The position numbers were made by a program, and so were the translations under genes. From an uncultured Bacilli bacterium (GTDB lineage: Bacteria > Bacillota_I > Bacilli_A > RF39 > UBA660), in the NCBI GenBank assembly GCA_934130165.1, contig CAKOXO010000004.1, positions 1 through 64,000 of the forward strand: DNA of 64,000 bases, written 5' to 3'. Shown here piece after piece: positions 52,677-61,843 of this stretch; the first letter of the stretch is position 1; each line of letters starts with the position of its first letter. The notes beneath the pieces were generated by a model. It did not search any database. It saw nothing but the letters and a program-made list of their open reading frames with translations, and was not told where the DNA came from.

Positions 52677-54422
52677 TTACTCCTTTATATCAATATATAA
52701 TTCATTTAATTGTTTTTCATCTACATAGTTTGGACAATCAGTCATTAAATCAGATGCTGATGTTGTTTTAGGAAAAGCAATAACATCACGAATGTTTGAA
52801 GTACCTGTTAAAATCATAACTAAACGCTCAAGTCCTATTGCTAGTCCTCCATGAGGTGGTGTTCCATACTTAAATGCTTCTATTAAAAATCCAAATTTAT
52901 CATAAGCTTCTTCTTTACTAAATCCTAAAGCTTCAAACATTTTTTCTTGAACATCCTCTTTATGAATTCTAATACTTCCTCCACCTACTTCATATCCATT
53001 TAGCACAATATCATAAGCTTTAGCATGACAATTTGCTTTATCAGTTAGTAGTTTATCAACATCTTCATCTTTAGGCATTGTAAATGGATGATGGCATGAA
53101 ACAAATCTATTTTCTTCATCACTCCATTCAAATACAGGAAAATCTACTACCCATAAAAATTTATAATCATCTTCATTAATTAGCTCTAATTCTTTTCCTA
53201 AAAGTACTCTTAATGCACCAAGTGATGCATAAACTATTTCTTTCTTATCTGATGCAAAAAATACTAAATCGTTGTTATTTAATGAAAGTTTTTCTTTTAA
53301 AGCTTCTTTTTCTGCATCTGTTAAAAATTTACTAATGCCTCCAGTAAATTCATCATTCTCCATCTTTATAAATGCAAGGCCCTTAGCCTTATATTGTTTT
53401 ACAAATTCAGTTAATTCATCTATTTTTTTACGAGAAAAATTGCTAGCTTCATTTTCTACTTTTATACATGAGATTATTCCACCATCTGAAATAGCATTAC
53501 TAAACACTTTAAATTCACTCATCTTAAATAGTTCTGTAACATTATTAAGTTCCATTCCAAACCTCATATCAGGTTTATCAGAACCAAAACGTTCCATTGC
53601 TTCACTATATTTCATTCTTAAAAATGGGGTTTTTATATCTATACCTTTGATATCTTTAAATACCTTTTTCATTAATCCTTCAACAATACTTTCTATATCT
53701 TCTTCTTCAATAAAACTCATTTCCATATCTATTTGAGTAAATTCTGGTTGTCTATCAGCACGTAAATCCTCATCTCTAAAACAACGCGCTACTTGATAGT
53801 ATCTTTCCATTCCACCAACCATTAATAATTGTTTTAAAATCTGAGGTGATTGTGGTAGTGCATAAAATTTATTTTTATTTACTCTACTTGGAACCAAATA
53901 GTCTCTTGCCCCCTCTGGGGTTGATTTACATAATATAGGGGTTTCAATCTCTATGAAATTTAAATTATTCAAATATTCTCTTATAGATGTAACTATTTTA
54001 TGTCTTGCTATTAATCTGTTTTTAACAGGATTTCTTCTTAAGTCTAGATAACGATATTTTAATTTAGTATCTTCTAATGCAGTTGTTGTATCACTTATTT
54101 CAAAAGGAATATCCTTACTTTGATTCAATATTTCTAAACTAGAAATAACTACTTCAATATCACCTGTTGAAAGATTTTCATTCTTACTTTCTCTTTCGCG
54201 AACATTACCAACTACTTTGATAACACTTTCATTTTTTAATCCAGAAGCATCTTTATAAAACTTTTTATCATCATTTATAACTAGTTGAATTATTCCACTA
54301 CGATCTCTTAAATCGATAAATAAAACTCCACCTAAATCACGTTTTTTTTGAACCCAACCATATAAAGTTACTTCTTTATCTATATCTTTTTTAGTTATAT
54401 CTGTATTATTAATTGTTTTCAA
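52677..54422 (-). CDS. aspS: Aspartyl-tRNA synthetase
   Basis: Class II synthetase of 581 residues with an N-terminal OB fold (VTLYGWVQKKRDLGGVLFID), motif 2 FRDEDLRADRQPEFTQID, the GAD insertion domain and motif 3 GGLAIGLERLVMIL. The bacterial-type insertion supports a discriminating or non-discriminating AspS; which one cannot be told. The start is TTG at 54422 with GGAGGT 8 nt upstream; no ATG fits. The rare start may tune its level against hisS. Expression depends on the hisS T-box. Confidence 0.95.
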   Translation of the reverse strand: MKTINNTDITKKDIDKEVTLYGWVQKKRDLGGVLFIDLRDRSGIIQLVINDDKKFYKDASGLKNESVIKVVGNVRERESKNENLSTGDIEVVISSLEILNQSKDIPFEISDTTTALEDTKLKYRYLDLRRNPVKNRLIARHKIVTSIREYLNNLNFIEIETPILCKSTPEGARDYLVPSRVNKNKFYALPQSPQILKQLLMVGGMERYYQVARCFRDEDLRADRQPEFTQIDMEMSFIEEEDIESIVEGLMKKVFKDIKGIDIKTPFLRMKYSEAMERFGSDKPDMRFGMELNNVTELFKMSEFKVFSNAISDGGIISCIKVENEASNFSRKKIDELTEFVKQYKAKGLAFIKMENDEFTGGISKFLTDAEKEALKEKLSLNNNDLVFFASDKKEIVYASLGALRVLLGKELELINEDDYKFLWVVDFPVFEWSDEENRFVSCHHPFTMPKDEDVDKLLTDKANCHAKAYDIVLNGYEVGGGSIRIHKEDVQEKMFEALGFSKEEAYDKFGFLIEAFKYGTPPHGGLAIGLERLVMILTGTSNIRDVIAFPKTTSASDLMTDCPNYVDEKQLNELYIDIKE

Positions 54423-54434
54423 AACTAAAACCTC

Positions 54435-55799
54435 CTAATCTTCATGATGATGGCAATTTCCACCACAACTACAATTATCAGAACCGCAACAATCATCACC
54501 ACAGCTACACTCTTCACCGTAGCAATCATCTTCTTCACTTAATTTTTCATCTAAATAATAAATAAGTGCATCTAATGAAATTATTTCTTCTTCCTTTGTT
54601 TTATTATTTTTAATTTTTATTTCATTGTTATTTAAATCTTCACTATTTAAAACGGCAATATATTTAGAATTTAATCTATCAGCTTGCTTAAATTGAGCTT
54701 TCAAGCTACGTGATGTGTATTCAGTATCAACAACAAATCCAGCCATTCTTAACTCTTGAGATAGATATGCTGCATATTTTTTTTCATCTTCTGATACATA
54801 TAATAAGAATAGGTCAACATCTTCTTTTATTGGAAGTTTAATATTTTCAAGTTCTAATGCTCTTACTAATCTCCCTATCCCACAAGCAAAACCAATACCT
54901 GGAGTCTCTGGTCCATCTAACATTTCACATAATCCGTTATAGCGACCTCCACCACCTATTACATTATTACTGCCAAATCCTTTAACATCAGCTTCTATTT
55001 CAAATACAGTATGATTATAATAATCAAGACCTCTTACTATTCTTGGATCAACTTCATATTTTACTTGTAATAAATCCAAGAACTCTAAAACTTTTTCAAA
55101 TCTTTCTTTACTTGCTTCATTTAAATTATCTATAGTAGTAGGAGCATTTTTTAATATTTCATTATCCTTATCTTCTTTACAATCTAAAATTCTTAATGGA
55201 TTTTTATCAAATCTTTCACGACAATCCTCACATAAGTCGTTAATATGAGGGGCAAAGTATTTTATTAATACTTCTCTATAATTAGCTCTAGATTCTTTAT
55301 CTCCTAAGGAATTTATTTTTACTGTTATGCCTTTTAATCCTATCATCTTATAAATATTTACTGCCATAGAAATAACCTCAGCATCAGTCATAGGGTCATC
55401 ACTTCCTAAAACTTCCATTCCAAATTGAGTAAGTTCTCTATCCCTTCCAGCTTGTGGTCTTTCATATCTATACATTGTTCCATTATAATAAAGTTTTACC
55501 GGATTCATATCACCATACATTTTATTTTCAATATAACTTCTAACAACTCCAGCAGTTCCTTCTGGACGTAGAGTCATATTTCTATTACCTCTATCAACAA
55601 AGTCATAAGTTTCTTTTGTAACTATATCAGTAGTCTCACCTACGCCTCTATGAAATAATTCACTTGATTCAAATATTGGAGTACGAATATATCCGTAATT
55701 ATATTTTTCCATTACAGAATCAACTACTGTTGAAACATATTTCCATACTTTTGCTTCATGACCATAAATATCATTACATCCCTTTGGTTTTTTTATCAT
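54435..55799 (-). CDS. hisS: Histidyl-tRNA synthetase with a Cys/His-rich tail
   Basis: Class II synthetase of 454 residues: motif 1 GYIRTPIFESSELF, motif 2 YRYERPQAGRDREL, HisA-type GLDYYNHTVFEI and GGGGRYNGLCE, motif 3 GIGFACGIGRL. The last 29 residues (426-454) are an extra tail with eight cysteines and three consecutive histidines (CYGEECSC, DDCCGSDN, then CHHHED), absent from family norms of about 420. It looks like a metal-binding appendix of the SlyD type. GGAGGAATAAAA precedes ATG. The gene is the first of the T-box-controlled operon. Confidence 0.95.
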   Translation of the reverse strand: MIKKPKGCNDIYGHEAKVWKYVSTVVDSVMEKYNYGYIRTPIFESSELFHRGVGETTDIVTKETYDFVDRGNRNMTLRPEGTAGVVRSYIENKMYGDMNPVKLYYNGTMYRYERPQAGRDRELTQFGMEVLGSDDPMTDAEVISMAVNIYKMIGLKGITVKINSLGDKESRANYREVLIKYFAPHINDLCEDCRERFDKNPLRILDCKEDKDNEILKNAPTTIDNLNEASKERFEKVLEFLDLLQVKYEVDPRIVRGLDYYNHTVFEIEADVKGFGSNNVIGGGGRYNGLCEMLDGPETPGIGFACGIGRLVRALELENIKLPIKEDVDLFLLYVSEDEKKYAAYLSQELRMAGFVVDTEYTSRSLKAQFKQADRLNSKYIAVLNSEDLNNNEIKIKNNKTKEEEIISLDALIYYLDEKLSEEDDCYGEECSCGDDCCGSDNCSCGGNCHHHED

Positions 55800-55818
55800 T
55801 TTTATTCCTCCTTATATC

Positions 55819-56003
55819 AAAAAAAGGCAACACCCATAAGGACGAATTGCTTCGTGGTGCCACCTTAATTATTACTTATTATACTTTTAACGTAGTTACC
55901 CGCTTCCATTTTTATAAGTGTCTTCAAATTTAATTAATAAATGTTTTCACCAACCACATTTTCTCTAAAATTAGATTAAATTCTACTCCTCTTACTAGAA
56001 GAT
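55819..56003 (-). promoter_or_regulatory. T-box leader for hisS-aspS-proS
   Basis: The transcribed leader has a stem I with GGTTGGTGAAAAC apical loop, a specifier region GAAGACACTTA, the T-box core AAGGTGGCACCACG (revcomp of 55853-55866) and a competing terminator ending in seven T (55819-55825). The specifier contains overlapping GAC (Asp) and CAC (His). The base after TGG is C, which pairs with a G discriminator (tRNA-Asp), not the C of tRNA-His. T-box control of this operon by uncharged tRNA is established in Firmicutes. Coordinates span from the predicted start to the terminator. Confidence 0.9.
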
Positions 56004-56009
56004 AGTTAT

Positions 56010-56038
56010 ATTATACAATATTTTTAATAATTAGACAA
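56010..56038 (-). promoter_or_regulatory. Promoter of the hisS T-box operon
   Basis: TTGTCT (56033-56038), a 17-bp spacer and perfect TATAAT (56010-56015). It starts just past the stop codon of the 56041 gene. Confidence 0.75.
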
Positions 56039-56040
56039 TA

Positions 56041-57219
56041 TTAATTTTCATGATAAACTTTCATTTTAATTTTTATATCCTCATCCATTTTTTTCAATAC
56101 ATTTTCTTCTAACTCTCCATAATCTGAAAACATTCTACTAAACTCCTTAATGTTAAAACTATTAGCCCTATTTTCAAGAAACCTCTCTTTATAAAAATTA
56201 TATTTATCAGGATCGCTTTCCTTTAAATAATTGTAGTAAATTGATAATATACCTCCATATCCATAAACCAAATCATTATGTATATCAAGTTCACTTGGTA
56301 TAATATCTTCATATAAAACTATATCTTTATTATTTTTTCTTACATTAGCCATTAATTTGCTTGGGTCTAAGTTTATATACGCATCTCCAACTAATAACTT
56401 ATCATCTAGATAACTTAACACTAATAAATTTTTTAATGATTCTATAATATTATAATAATAATCTTCAGTTAGTGAAGAAGCATCTTCGTTGTAAATATTA
56501 TTTCTTAAAAGATAAGATAGAAAATTTTTCTCCATCAGCATAGGAAAAACTTCATTATATATAGATTTTAAATAATATTCATTATCAGAAGTAAAACCTT
56601 TAGTATTATTTAAGTTAGTAAAGTCAATAACATGACCAAGTTCATGAATTATAGATCTCATAGTGATAACTGAACTATCATCATCCATTATTAAAATACA
56701 ACAAGTATTATTTATTGTATTATGAGTTGTATATCCAGCATAACCAAATTCATCATTTAATCCTTTAAAAATCCTTTTTTCTTTTAATAACTTATTAAAA
56801 GAATCTGCCAAACCTTCTTCTGATAGGTAACCCATCATAATATCATACATTTCCTTATAACTTAATTTTACATCCTCACTAATAGAAAATAGTTCTTCTT
56901 GCCTTCTACTCATATTATAGTATAAATCGTTAACAAACAAGCCATGAAAACTTTTATTATCAATAAAGTTTTTTATATAACTTTCTGAGTCTTTTTTTTG
57001 AATTTCATCGGAAATTTTAACCTTTTTTTGGTTCGTTTTCTTATATAAATTCATACTCTTAGGAGTTTTACTACTAACATCATTGTATAATTCTATTAAA
57101 AGTTCTATTGTAGAGACAATTCCAACAATTCTATCCCTATCTTTTTCAGTTCTTAATTCCAATTCTAAATTTTTTATTTCTTTTTTTATTACATCTAAAT
57201 CCCCTGTATATAAGTTCAT
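56041..57219 (-). CDS. Predicted HExxH metallopeptidase-like protein, 392 aa (copy 1)
   Basis: No named family recognised. MRSIIHELGHVID carries the zinc motif HELGH (about residue 198), and SIYNEVFPMLMEKNFL, about 30 residues later, supplies a candidate third ligand Glu; the spacing suits gluzincins and M3-like proteins. No signal peptide. The N-terminus (NLYTGDLDVIKKEIKNLE) and several blocks match the adjacent 57227 gene, so the two are tandem paralogs. It lies 7 bp downstream of that copy and is followed by the T-box promoter. Confidence 0.8.
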   Translation of the reverse strand: MNLYTGDLDVIKKEIKNLELELRTEKDRDRIVGIVSTIELLIELYNDVSSKTPKSMNLYKKTNQKKVKISDEIQKKDSESYIKNFIDNKSFHGLFVNDLYYNMSRRQEELFSISEDVKLSYKEMYDIMMGYLSEEGLADSFNKLLKEKRIFKGLNDEFGYAGYTTHNTINNTCCILIMDDDSSVITMRSIIHELGHVIDFTNLNNTKGFTSDNEYYLKSIYNEVFPMLMEKNFLSYLLRNNIYNEDASSLTEDYYYNIIESLKNLLVLSYLDDKLLVGDAYINLDPSKLMANVRKNNKDIVLYEDIIPSELDIHNDLVYGYGGILSIYYNYLKESDPDKYNFYKERFLENRANSFNIKEFSRMFSDYGELEENVLKKMDEDIKIKMKVYHEN

Positions 57220-57226
57220 ACTAACA

Positions 57227-58393
57227 CTACTTCCTATAATTTTTATTTTGAACTTTTTGATATTTTGTCATTTCACATCTTACTATTTGCCCTAATTCAT
57301 CTATGTTGGTTCCTAACATTTGTAAATGACATTCATTATAATCAGTTGTTCTTATTTGTTTAAACTTATCCATTACTGTATTATATTTATCAGGATCACT
57401 CTTTTCAAGATAAGAAAAATATGTTCCTAATACTCCACCATATGAATATAAAATCTCATCATTTAAATCAAGATTCGATAATAATTCCATATCTTCTATA
57501 TCAAGACCTTTTTTTCTATATATTTCAACTAACTCTTCTCTAGAATACTCCATATATATATCATCTTTTAATAAATCATTATCAAGAAGAGATAAAAACA
57601 TCATTTGATTTAAAAAAGTAAATGTTGTTAAATAGTTTTTATTTAATTCATTTATAGCGTACTCTTTTTCAATATTATTTTCTATTAAATATTCTAAAAA
57701 ATCTTTTTCTGCCTTTATGGCTAGCACTTCTGAATAAATACTGTTATGTTGATATGAGAATGAAGCTACTTTAGAGTTTTTGCTTTCTATATCTCTCATT
57801 TCTTTAATATGTTCTACCTCATGTACTAGTATTGTCATCATTGATTTTTTTAAATTATTTTCACTAAAAGTAACAATATTACCCTTTTTATTATAATAAT
57901 CCATTATCGTTGATGCATAAACATTACTATCTAAAACATCATGGTTATAAAGATTTTTATTTTTTATTAGATCATTTAATATTTTTAAATCATCACCTGA
58001 CGTATTTAAATAATATTCACTTACTATTTTATATAAATATTCTTCTGTTATTGTAGAACAATCCTCATTAAAGTCTTTTAAACAATCAAGCATTGAAGAC
58101 ATAATACTACTTGAAAAATCTAAATGATGATCTTTATTTTCTATAAAACTATCACTTCTATCTTTGATTAGTTCACTTGCCCTATCCAAAATACTATTAT
58201 ATTTTTCTGATTGTTCTATTAATTTAACATCTTCATAACTACAATTAAAATAATCACAATAAAGTTCGATTAATGGTACAATTGAAAATAATAATAAAAC
58301 ACCATCAGTGATATCATCACATTTTTGAAACTCTGATAATAGTATATCAAGTTGTTTTTTTATACTATTTTTATCCCCTGTAAATACTTTCAT
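57227..58393 (-). CDS. Predicted HExxH metallopeptidase-like protein, 388 aa (copy 2)
   Basis: Paralog of the 56041 gene. It has MTILVHEVEHIKEM with HEVEH, then SIYSEVLAIKAEKDFL aligning with the partner's SIYNEV block. The partner's Gly (HELGH) is Glu here, and the second Glu of the motif is kept. The N-terminus KVFTGDKNSIKKQL matches the partner. ATG 58393 has AAGGGGATAG upstream and lies 3 bp past the queH stop. A longer frame from 58426 overlaps queH. Likely cytoplasmic; substrate unknown. Confidence 0.8.
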   Translation of the reverse strand: MKVFTGDKNSIKKQLDILLSEFQKCDDITDGVLLLFSIVPLIELYCDYFNCSYEDVKLIEQSEKYNSILDRASELIKDRSDSFIENKDHHLDFSSSIMSSMLDCLKDFNEDCSTITEEYLYKIVSEYYLNTSGDDLKILNDLIKNKNLYNHDVLDSNVYASTIMDYYNKKGNIVTFSENNLKKSMMTILVHEVEHIKEMRDIESKNSKVASFSYQHNSIYSEVLAIKAEKDFLEYLIENNIEKEYAINELNKNYLTTFTFLNQMMFLSLLDNDLLKDDIYMEYSREELVEIYRKKGLDIEDMELLSNLDLNDEILYSYGGVLGTYFSYLEKSDPDKYNTVMDKFKQIRTTDYNECHLQMLGTNIDELGQIVRCEMTKYQKVQNKNYRK

Positions 58394-58395
58394 AA

Positions 58396-58992
58396 CTATC
58401 CCCTTTTTGAATAAATACATCCACAATAATTTTGTCTATATAAGTTATATTCTTTAGAAAGTTCAATACTTCTTTTATATCCATTATTTTTCTTAAAATC
58501 AGAATATAGATAATTAGTTTTATATTTTTTATCAAGTTCTTCTCCAATTTCATTAATCCAGTTACTATTTTTATAAGGACTCAATGATAAAGTTGTTGTA
58601 AAATAAGAATATCCAAGCTTTTCTGCTACTCTAGCAGTTTCTTCAAGTCTTAATAAATAGCACTTATAACATCTAGGACCACGTTCTTTTTCTTTTTCTA
58701 GGCCTTTAGCCATATCAAAAAACTCATTTGGATCATATCTACCATCTATTACTTTTATTTTATACTTTGTTTTGAATTTTTCACAAAATCTATGAATTTC
58801 ATCTAATCTCTTATGATATTCACCTTCATCTGTTATATTAGGGTTATAGTACAAAATACTAATATCAAATATATTCCCAAGGCGTTCTAAGACAGCTGAT
58901 GAACACGGAGCACAACAAGCATGTAATAATAATGTAGGTGCTTTCTCACTTATATTTTCTATTTCTTTTTCCATTAAAAGATTATAATTCAT
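58396..58992 (-). CDS. queH: Epoxyqueuosine reductase QueH
   Basis: A 198-residue enzyme for the last step of queuosine synthesis in tRNA, the non-cobalamin alternative to QueG. Cysteine motifs are HACCAPCSSAVLE near the start, RCYKCYLLRL in the middle and a C-terminal YCGCIYS, which hold the Fe-S/iron centre, and YFTTTLSLSPYKN is diagnostic. It implies the organism makes or salvages queuine precursors. AAAGGGG precedes ATG. It is probably co-transcribed with the metallopeptidase-like pair, with which it has no known link. Confidence 0.93.
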   Translation of the reverse strand: MNYNLLMEKEIENISEKAPTLLLHACCAPCSSAVLERLGNIFDISILYYNPNITDEGEYHKRLDEIHRFCEKFKTKYKIKVIDGRYDPNEFFDMAKGLEKEKERGPRCYKCYLLRLEETARVAEKLGYSYFTTTLSLSPYKNSNWINEIGEELDKKYKTNYLYSDFKKNNGYKRSIELSKEYNLYRQNYCGCIYSKRG

Positions 58993-59017
58993 AAACTTGC
59001 CCCTTTCTTTCCACCTA

Positions 59018-59045
59018 AAATAACATATTTTTTGTATTTTTTCAA
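59018..59045 (-). promoter_or_regulatory. Promoter of queH
   Basis: TTGAAA (59040-59045), a 16-bp spacer and TATTTT (59018-59023). The -35 touches the palindrome in the next entry. Confidence 0.55.
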
Positions 59046-59062
59046 TTATTATTAATAATAAT
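59045..59062. promoter_or_regulatory. 18-bp perfect AT palindrome between queH and the ZIP gene
   Basis: ATTATTATT / AATAATAAT is a perfect inverted repeat at the start of the ZIP upstream region and beside the queH -35. Metal-sensing Fur/Zur-type repressors use such AT-rich dyads. In this AT-rich genome chance is a real alternative. Confidence 0.35.
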
Positions 59063-59083
59063 CATACTTTTTAATTAAAATAA

Positions 59084-59089
59084 TACAAT
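59084..59089 (+). promoter_or_regulatory. Possible -10 of the ZIP gene, leaderless arrangement
   Basis: TACAAT ends only 5 bp before ATG 59095. No ribosome binding site is visible, so the transcript may start at or next to the start codon. No good -35 was found. Confidence 0.4.
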
Positions 59090-59094
59090 TTAAT

Positions 59095-59829
59095 ATGAAT
59101 AATATAACATTTTCGTTTTTAGTTACAACAGTAGCTGGGTTATCAACCATGCTAGGAACAATTCCAATTTTTTTTAAATTTAAAAATACCAACAATATTA
59201 TTAATGGAGCTATCTCCTTCGCTGCAGGGGTAATGGCATCGGTATCTATATTTTCCCTTTTACCAGAAAGTATGGAACTATTATCAAAAAAACATACCAT
59301 CCTTGGTAGTATAATTCTAATAATTATATTTGCTTTAATTGGAATATTATTAGCAAGTTTCATTGATAAAGTATTTAAAAAAATAGATAACAAACTTTAT
59401 AAATTAGGAATAATAAATAGTATTGCATTAATGATTCATAACATTCCTGAAGGGATATTAACATTCAGTACAACAACCGCTAATGTATCTTTAGGAATTA
59501 CTTTAGCCTTATCTATTATGTTTCATAATATTCCTGAAGGTATTAGTATAAGTATTCCCATTTATTACTCAACAGGAAATAGATTCAAAGCTTTTTTATA
59601 TACCTTTATTTCTGGTATATCAGAATTACTTGGAGCATTAATAACCTATATATTTTTATATAAGTATATTAATTTTAGTTTTATTAGTAGTATTTTAGCT
59701 ATGACATTTGGAATAATGATTTACATCTCGTTATTCGAACTATTTCCAACTTCATTAAAATATAAAAATAAAAAAATATCACTAATATTTTTCGCACTAG
59801 GCTTTATATTTATGATATTTTTCAAATAA
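59095..59829 (+). CDS. ZIP family metal transporter
   Basis: A 244-residue polytopic membrane protein of the ZIP (GufA-like) family, which imports zinc or other divalent metals. Two copies of the metal-site signature HNIPEG lie in successive helices (SIALMIHNIPEGILT and ALSIMFHNIPEGISI), and GAISFAAGVMASVSIFSLLPES is the conserved opening block. About eight helices are predicted. ATG 59095 has no Shine-Dalgarno sequence, and a -10-like TACAAT is 5 bp upstream. It converges on the 59830 gene with no gap. The AT palindrome upstream may be a metal-responsive operator. Confidence 0.9.
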   Translation: MNNITFSFLVTTVAGLSTMLGTIPIFFKFKNTNNIINGAISFAAGVMASVSIFSLLPESMELLSKKHTILGSIILIIIFALIGILLASFIDKVFKKIDNKLYKLGIINSIALMIHNIPEGILTFSTTTANVSLGITLALSIMFHNIPEGISISIPIYYSTGNRFKAFLYTFISGISELLGALITYIFLYKYINFSFISSILAMTFGIMIYISLFELFPTSLKYKNKKISLIFFALGFIFMIFFK

Positions 59830-60402
59830 TTATTTACTATAAAATGGTACTTTATCGTTAACACATTTAATAATTTTTTCTGAAATATTGTTATCTTTAA
59901 CAATATTTTTAATTAGAGTATTGAAATTTTTTCCAAAGGTTGCCTTATTATATGAATAGAAATCAATATCATCTAGCTCTACGTCTTTTAATTGTTTTTC
60001 TTTATATGTTTCTAATAATTCCTCTACGCTATTTCCAATATGTATACCATTAAACTCTTTTACTGTTCTTTCAAATAATTTATACTTATCATCATCTTTA
60101 TAAATTAAAAAGGCATGGTTTTTATATGGTGTGTAAAATGTTTTAGTTGGGTAATTATGATCACTAAACCACTTTCTTTCAAATTCTACTTGATCATAAC
60201 AAATTCCACATTTACTTTTTAATAACTCCTTTGGTGTTTGTAGGTAAAAATTATTAAATAGAATTTTCTCATATAATTCATCATCATTCATTTCTTCTCT
60301 AATATGTTTATCTGAATCTATATTTGATAAATATCCATATCTAAAATTATTTCTCATAAAAATATATAAATCTTCTGGTGTTTTTATATCTTCATATTTC
60401 AT
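59830..60402 (-). CDS. Transglutaminase-like protein, 190 aa (copy 1)
   Basis: A soluble protein with the cysteine-protease/transglutaminase-like core: KSKCGICYDQVEFERKWF (likely catalytic Cys), then KNHAFLIYKD (His). Whether it hydrolyses, cross-links or does neither is unknown. The N-terminus YEDIKTPEDLYIFMRNNFRY is shared with the 61844 gene, so they are paralogs. ATG 60402 has GGAGGG upstream; an upstream frame from 60426 lacks a site. It ends against the ZIP stop. The pair brackets the 60442 anchored protein. Confidence 0.75.
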   Translation of the reverse strand: MKYEDIKTPEDLYIFMRNNFRYGYLSNIDSDKHIREEMNDDELYEKILFNNFYLQTPKELLKSKCGICYDQVEFERKWFSDHNYPTKTFYTPYKNHAFLIYKDDDKYKLFERTVKEFNGIHIGNSVEELLETYKEKQLKDVELDDIDFYSYNKATFGKNFNTLIKNIVKDNNISEKIIKCVNDKVPFYSK

Positions 60403-60441
60403 TATTATCCCTCCGTTTTTTCCCATTAAAAAGAGCTAAGA

Positions 60442-61794
60442 CTAGCTCATTAATCTTGTTAAAGTATTAGTTAGCTGTTGTTTAAATATTTCTGTTTTTT
60501 CATTATCTATATCATTTGCAAATGTAGCTTTATCTGTATCTTCTTCTATTGTTGCTCCTTTTTTTATAGAGCTATCAATTACCACTTTTATATCTGCAAC
60601 TGAAGTTTTTCTTGATAGCGCCTTTATAGATAATTTAGTATTTAGTTTATATGCACTATTTTTCTTAACTTCTTTTAGTTTTTGATCTAAACTAGTAGTC
60701 ATATTAGTATTATCTACATCATATTTAGCCACTGCTTTATATTGATTTTGTTCTTTAGTAATAGTTATTTTACCATTATTTTGTTGTTTTTCATCATACA
60801 TGTTAATATTAACTGTATTATGATTATAGCTAATCTTAAAATTTCGTTTTTCTACATTTTTATCATATAAAGATAACATATCTTCTTTTCTTCCTTTTAC
60901 ATAACAAACTTCTGAATAATTGGAATCACTACCAAATGACAAACTATATTTTTTTATAATATATGTAATATTATCAGTATAGACTGAAAAAATAATTTTT
61001 TCATCTTTAGAGATGATCTTTTCATTATTTTTTATTTTTGACTTTTTAAAATCACTATCTATTCCTGTTAAAATTTTATTTGCTTTATCATCTGCTTTTA
61101 AATCTTTTAAAACTGCCTGAGAAATACTAACAAGTCGCCTATTATCAAGTTCTAAAGTTATTTTTTGAACATTAACATTTTTACCATCAATTTCTATTTT
61201 ATCACCACTTTTAGTAAAATAACTTTTATCCAAATGGTTTTTAAATGAGGTTAAAGTAAAGTTGTAAATGTAATCAAAATTTTCTCTACTAGTATTATCT
61301 TTATTTAGTGATTCAAAATAATTACTATTACCATTATTAATATAATTATCTAAAAATCCCTTTATATAATAGTATTCAGTATTATTTTCTATTAAATATT
61401 TCATTGAAAATAACTCACTATCATCAATAGTGCTGTTAAAGTCCATATAAGCTTTTTTATTATTTAAGTCCTGTTTTATTGTTACCTTATTTTTAGTTTT
61501 ATTTAAGTTATTAATCAGGTTTGCTGTCATAGGTTCTTCTTGTAATAATTCACTATTAATATTAAACTTTATATCATTATTCATAGTGAATGTATCAAAT
61601 TTACTTAGATTATCATATTCAGGAAGATAATACTTAGTAATATCTGTTTTTATGTTATTTATTGCCTTTCCTATTATTCTTTTATTATTCTGAAAATATC
61701 CTATATATATTCCAGCACTAATAAGAACTACAGCAACTAAAGTAATGATTATTATCAACTTAAGTTTTGATTTATCATTATTAGTATCACTCAT
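60442..61794 (-). CDS. Membrane-anchored extracytoplasmic protein, 450 aa
   Basis: No family recognised. A basic start and one helix (about residues 12-34, LKLIIIITLVAVVLISAGIYI) suggest an anchored protein with a roughly 415-residue external domain. The ectodomain has repeating beta-strand and Asn/Lys-rich stretches, two Tyr-rich segments and no catalytic motif. It ends QLTNTLTRLM. ATG 61794 has GGAGTGAAA upstream; a frame from 61809 has none. It lies between two transglutaminase-like paralogs, suggesting it may be a substrate or partner, which is an inference. Confidence 0.7.
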   Translation of the reverse strand: MSDTNNDKSKLKLIIIITLVAVVLISAGIYIGYFQNNKRIIGKAINNIKTDITKYYLPEYDNLSKFDTFTMNNDIKFNINSELLQEEPMTANLINNLNKTKNKVTIKQDLNNKKAYMDFNSTIDDSELFSMKYLIENNTEYYYIKGFLDNYINNGNSNYFESLNKDNTSRENFDYIYNFTLTSFKNHLDKSYFTKSGDKIEIDGKNVNVQKITLELDNRRLVSISQAVLKDLKADDKANKILTGIDSDFKKSKIKNNEKIISKDEKIIFSVYTDNITYIIKKYSLSFGSDSNYSEVCYVKGRKEDMLSLYDKNVEKRNFKISYNHNTVNINMYDEKQQNNGKITITKEQNQYKAVAKYDVDNTNMTTSLDQKLKEVKKNSAYKLNTKLSIKALSRKTSVADIKVVIDSSIKKGATIEEDTDKATFANDIDNEKTEIFKQQLTNTLTRLMS

Positions 61795-61843
61795 AATTTC
61801 ACTCCTCATTGTACTTTAAGTATAAAGAAATAACCTATAAAAG

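Noticed and set aside
59052..59393. Minus-strand frame inside the ZIP gene region
   Set aside because: It is an antisense shadow of the clear ZIP coding sequence.
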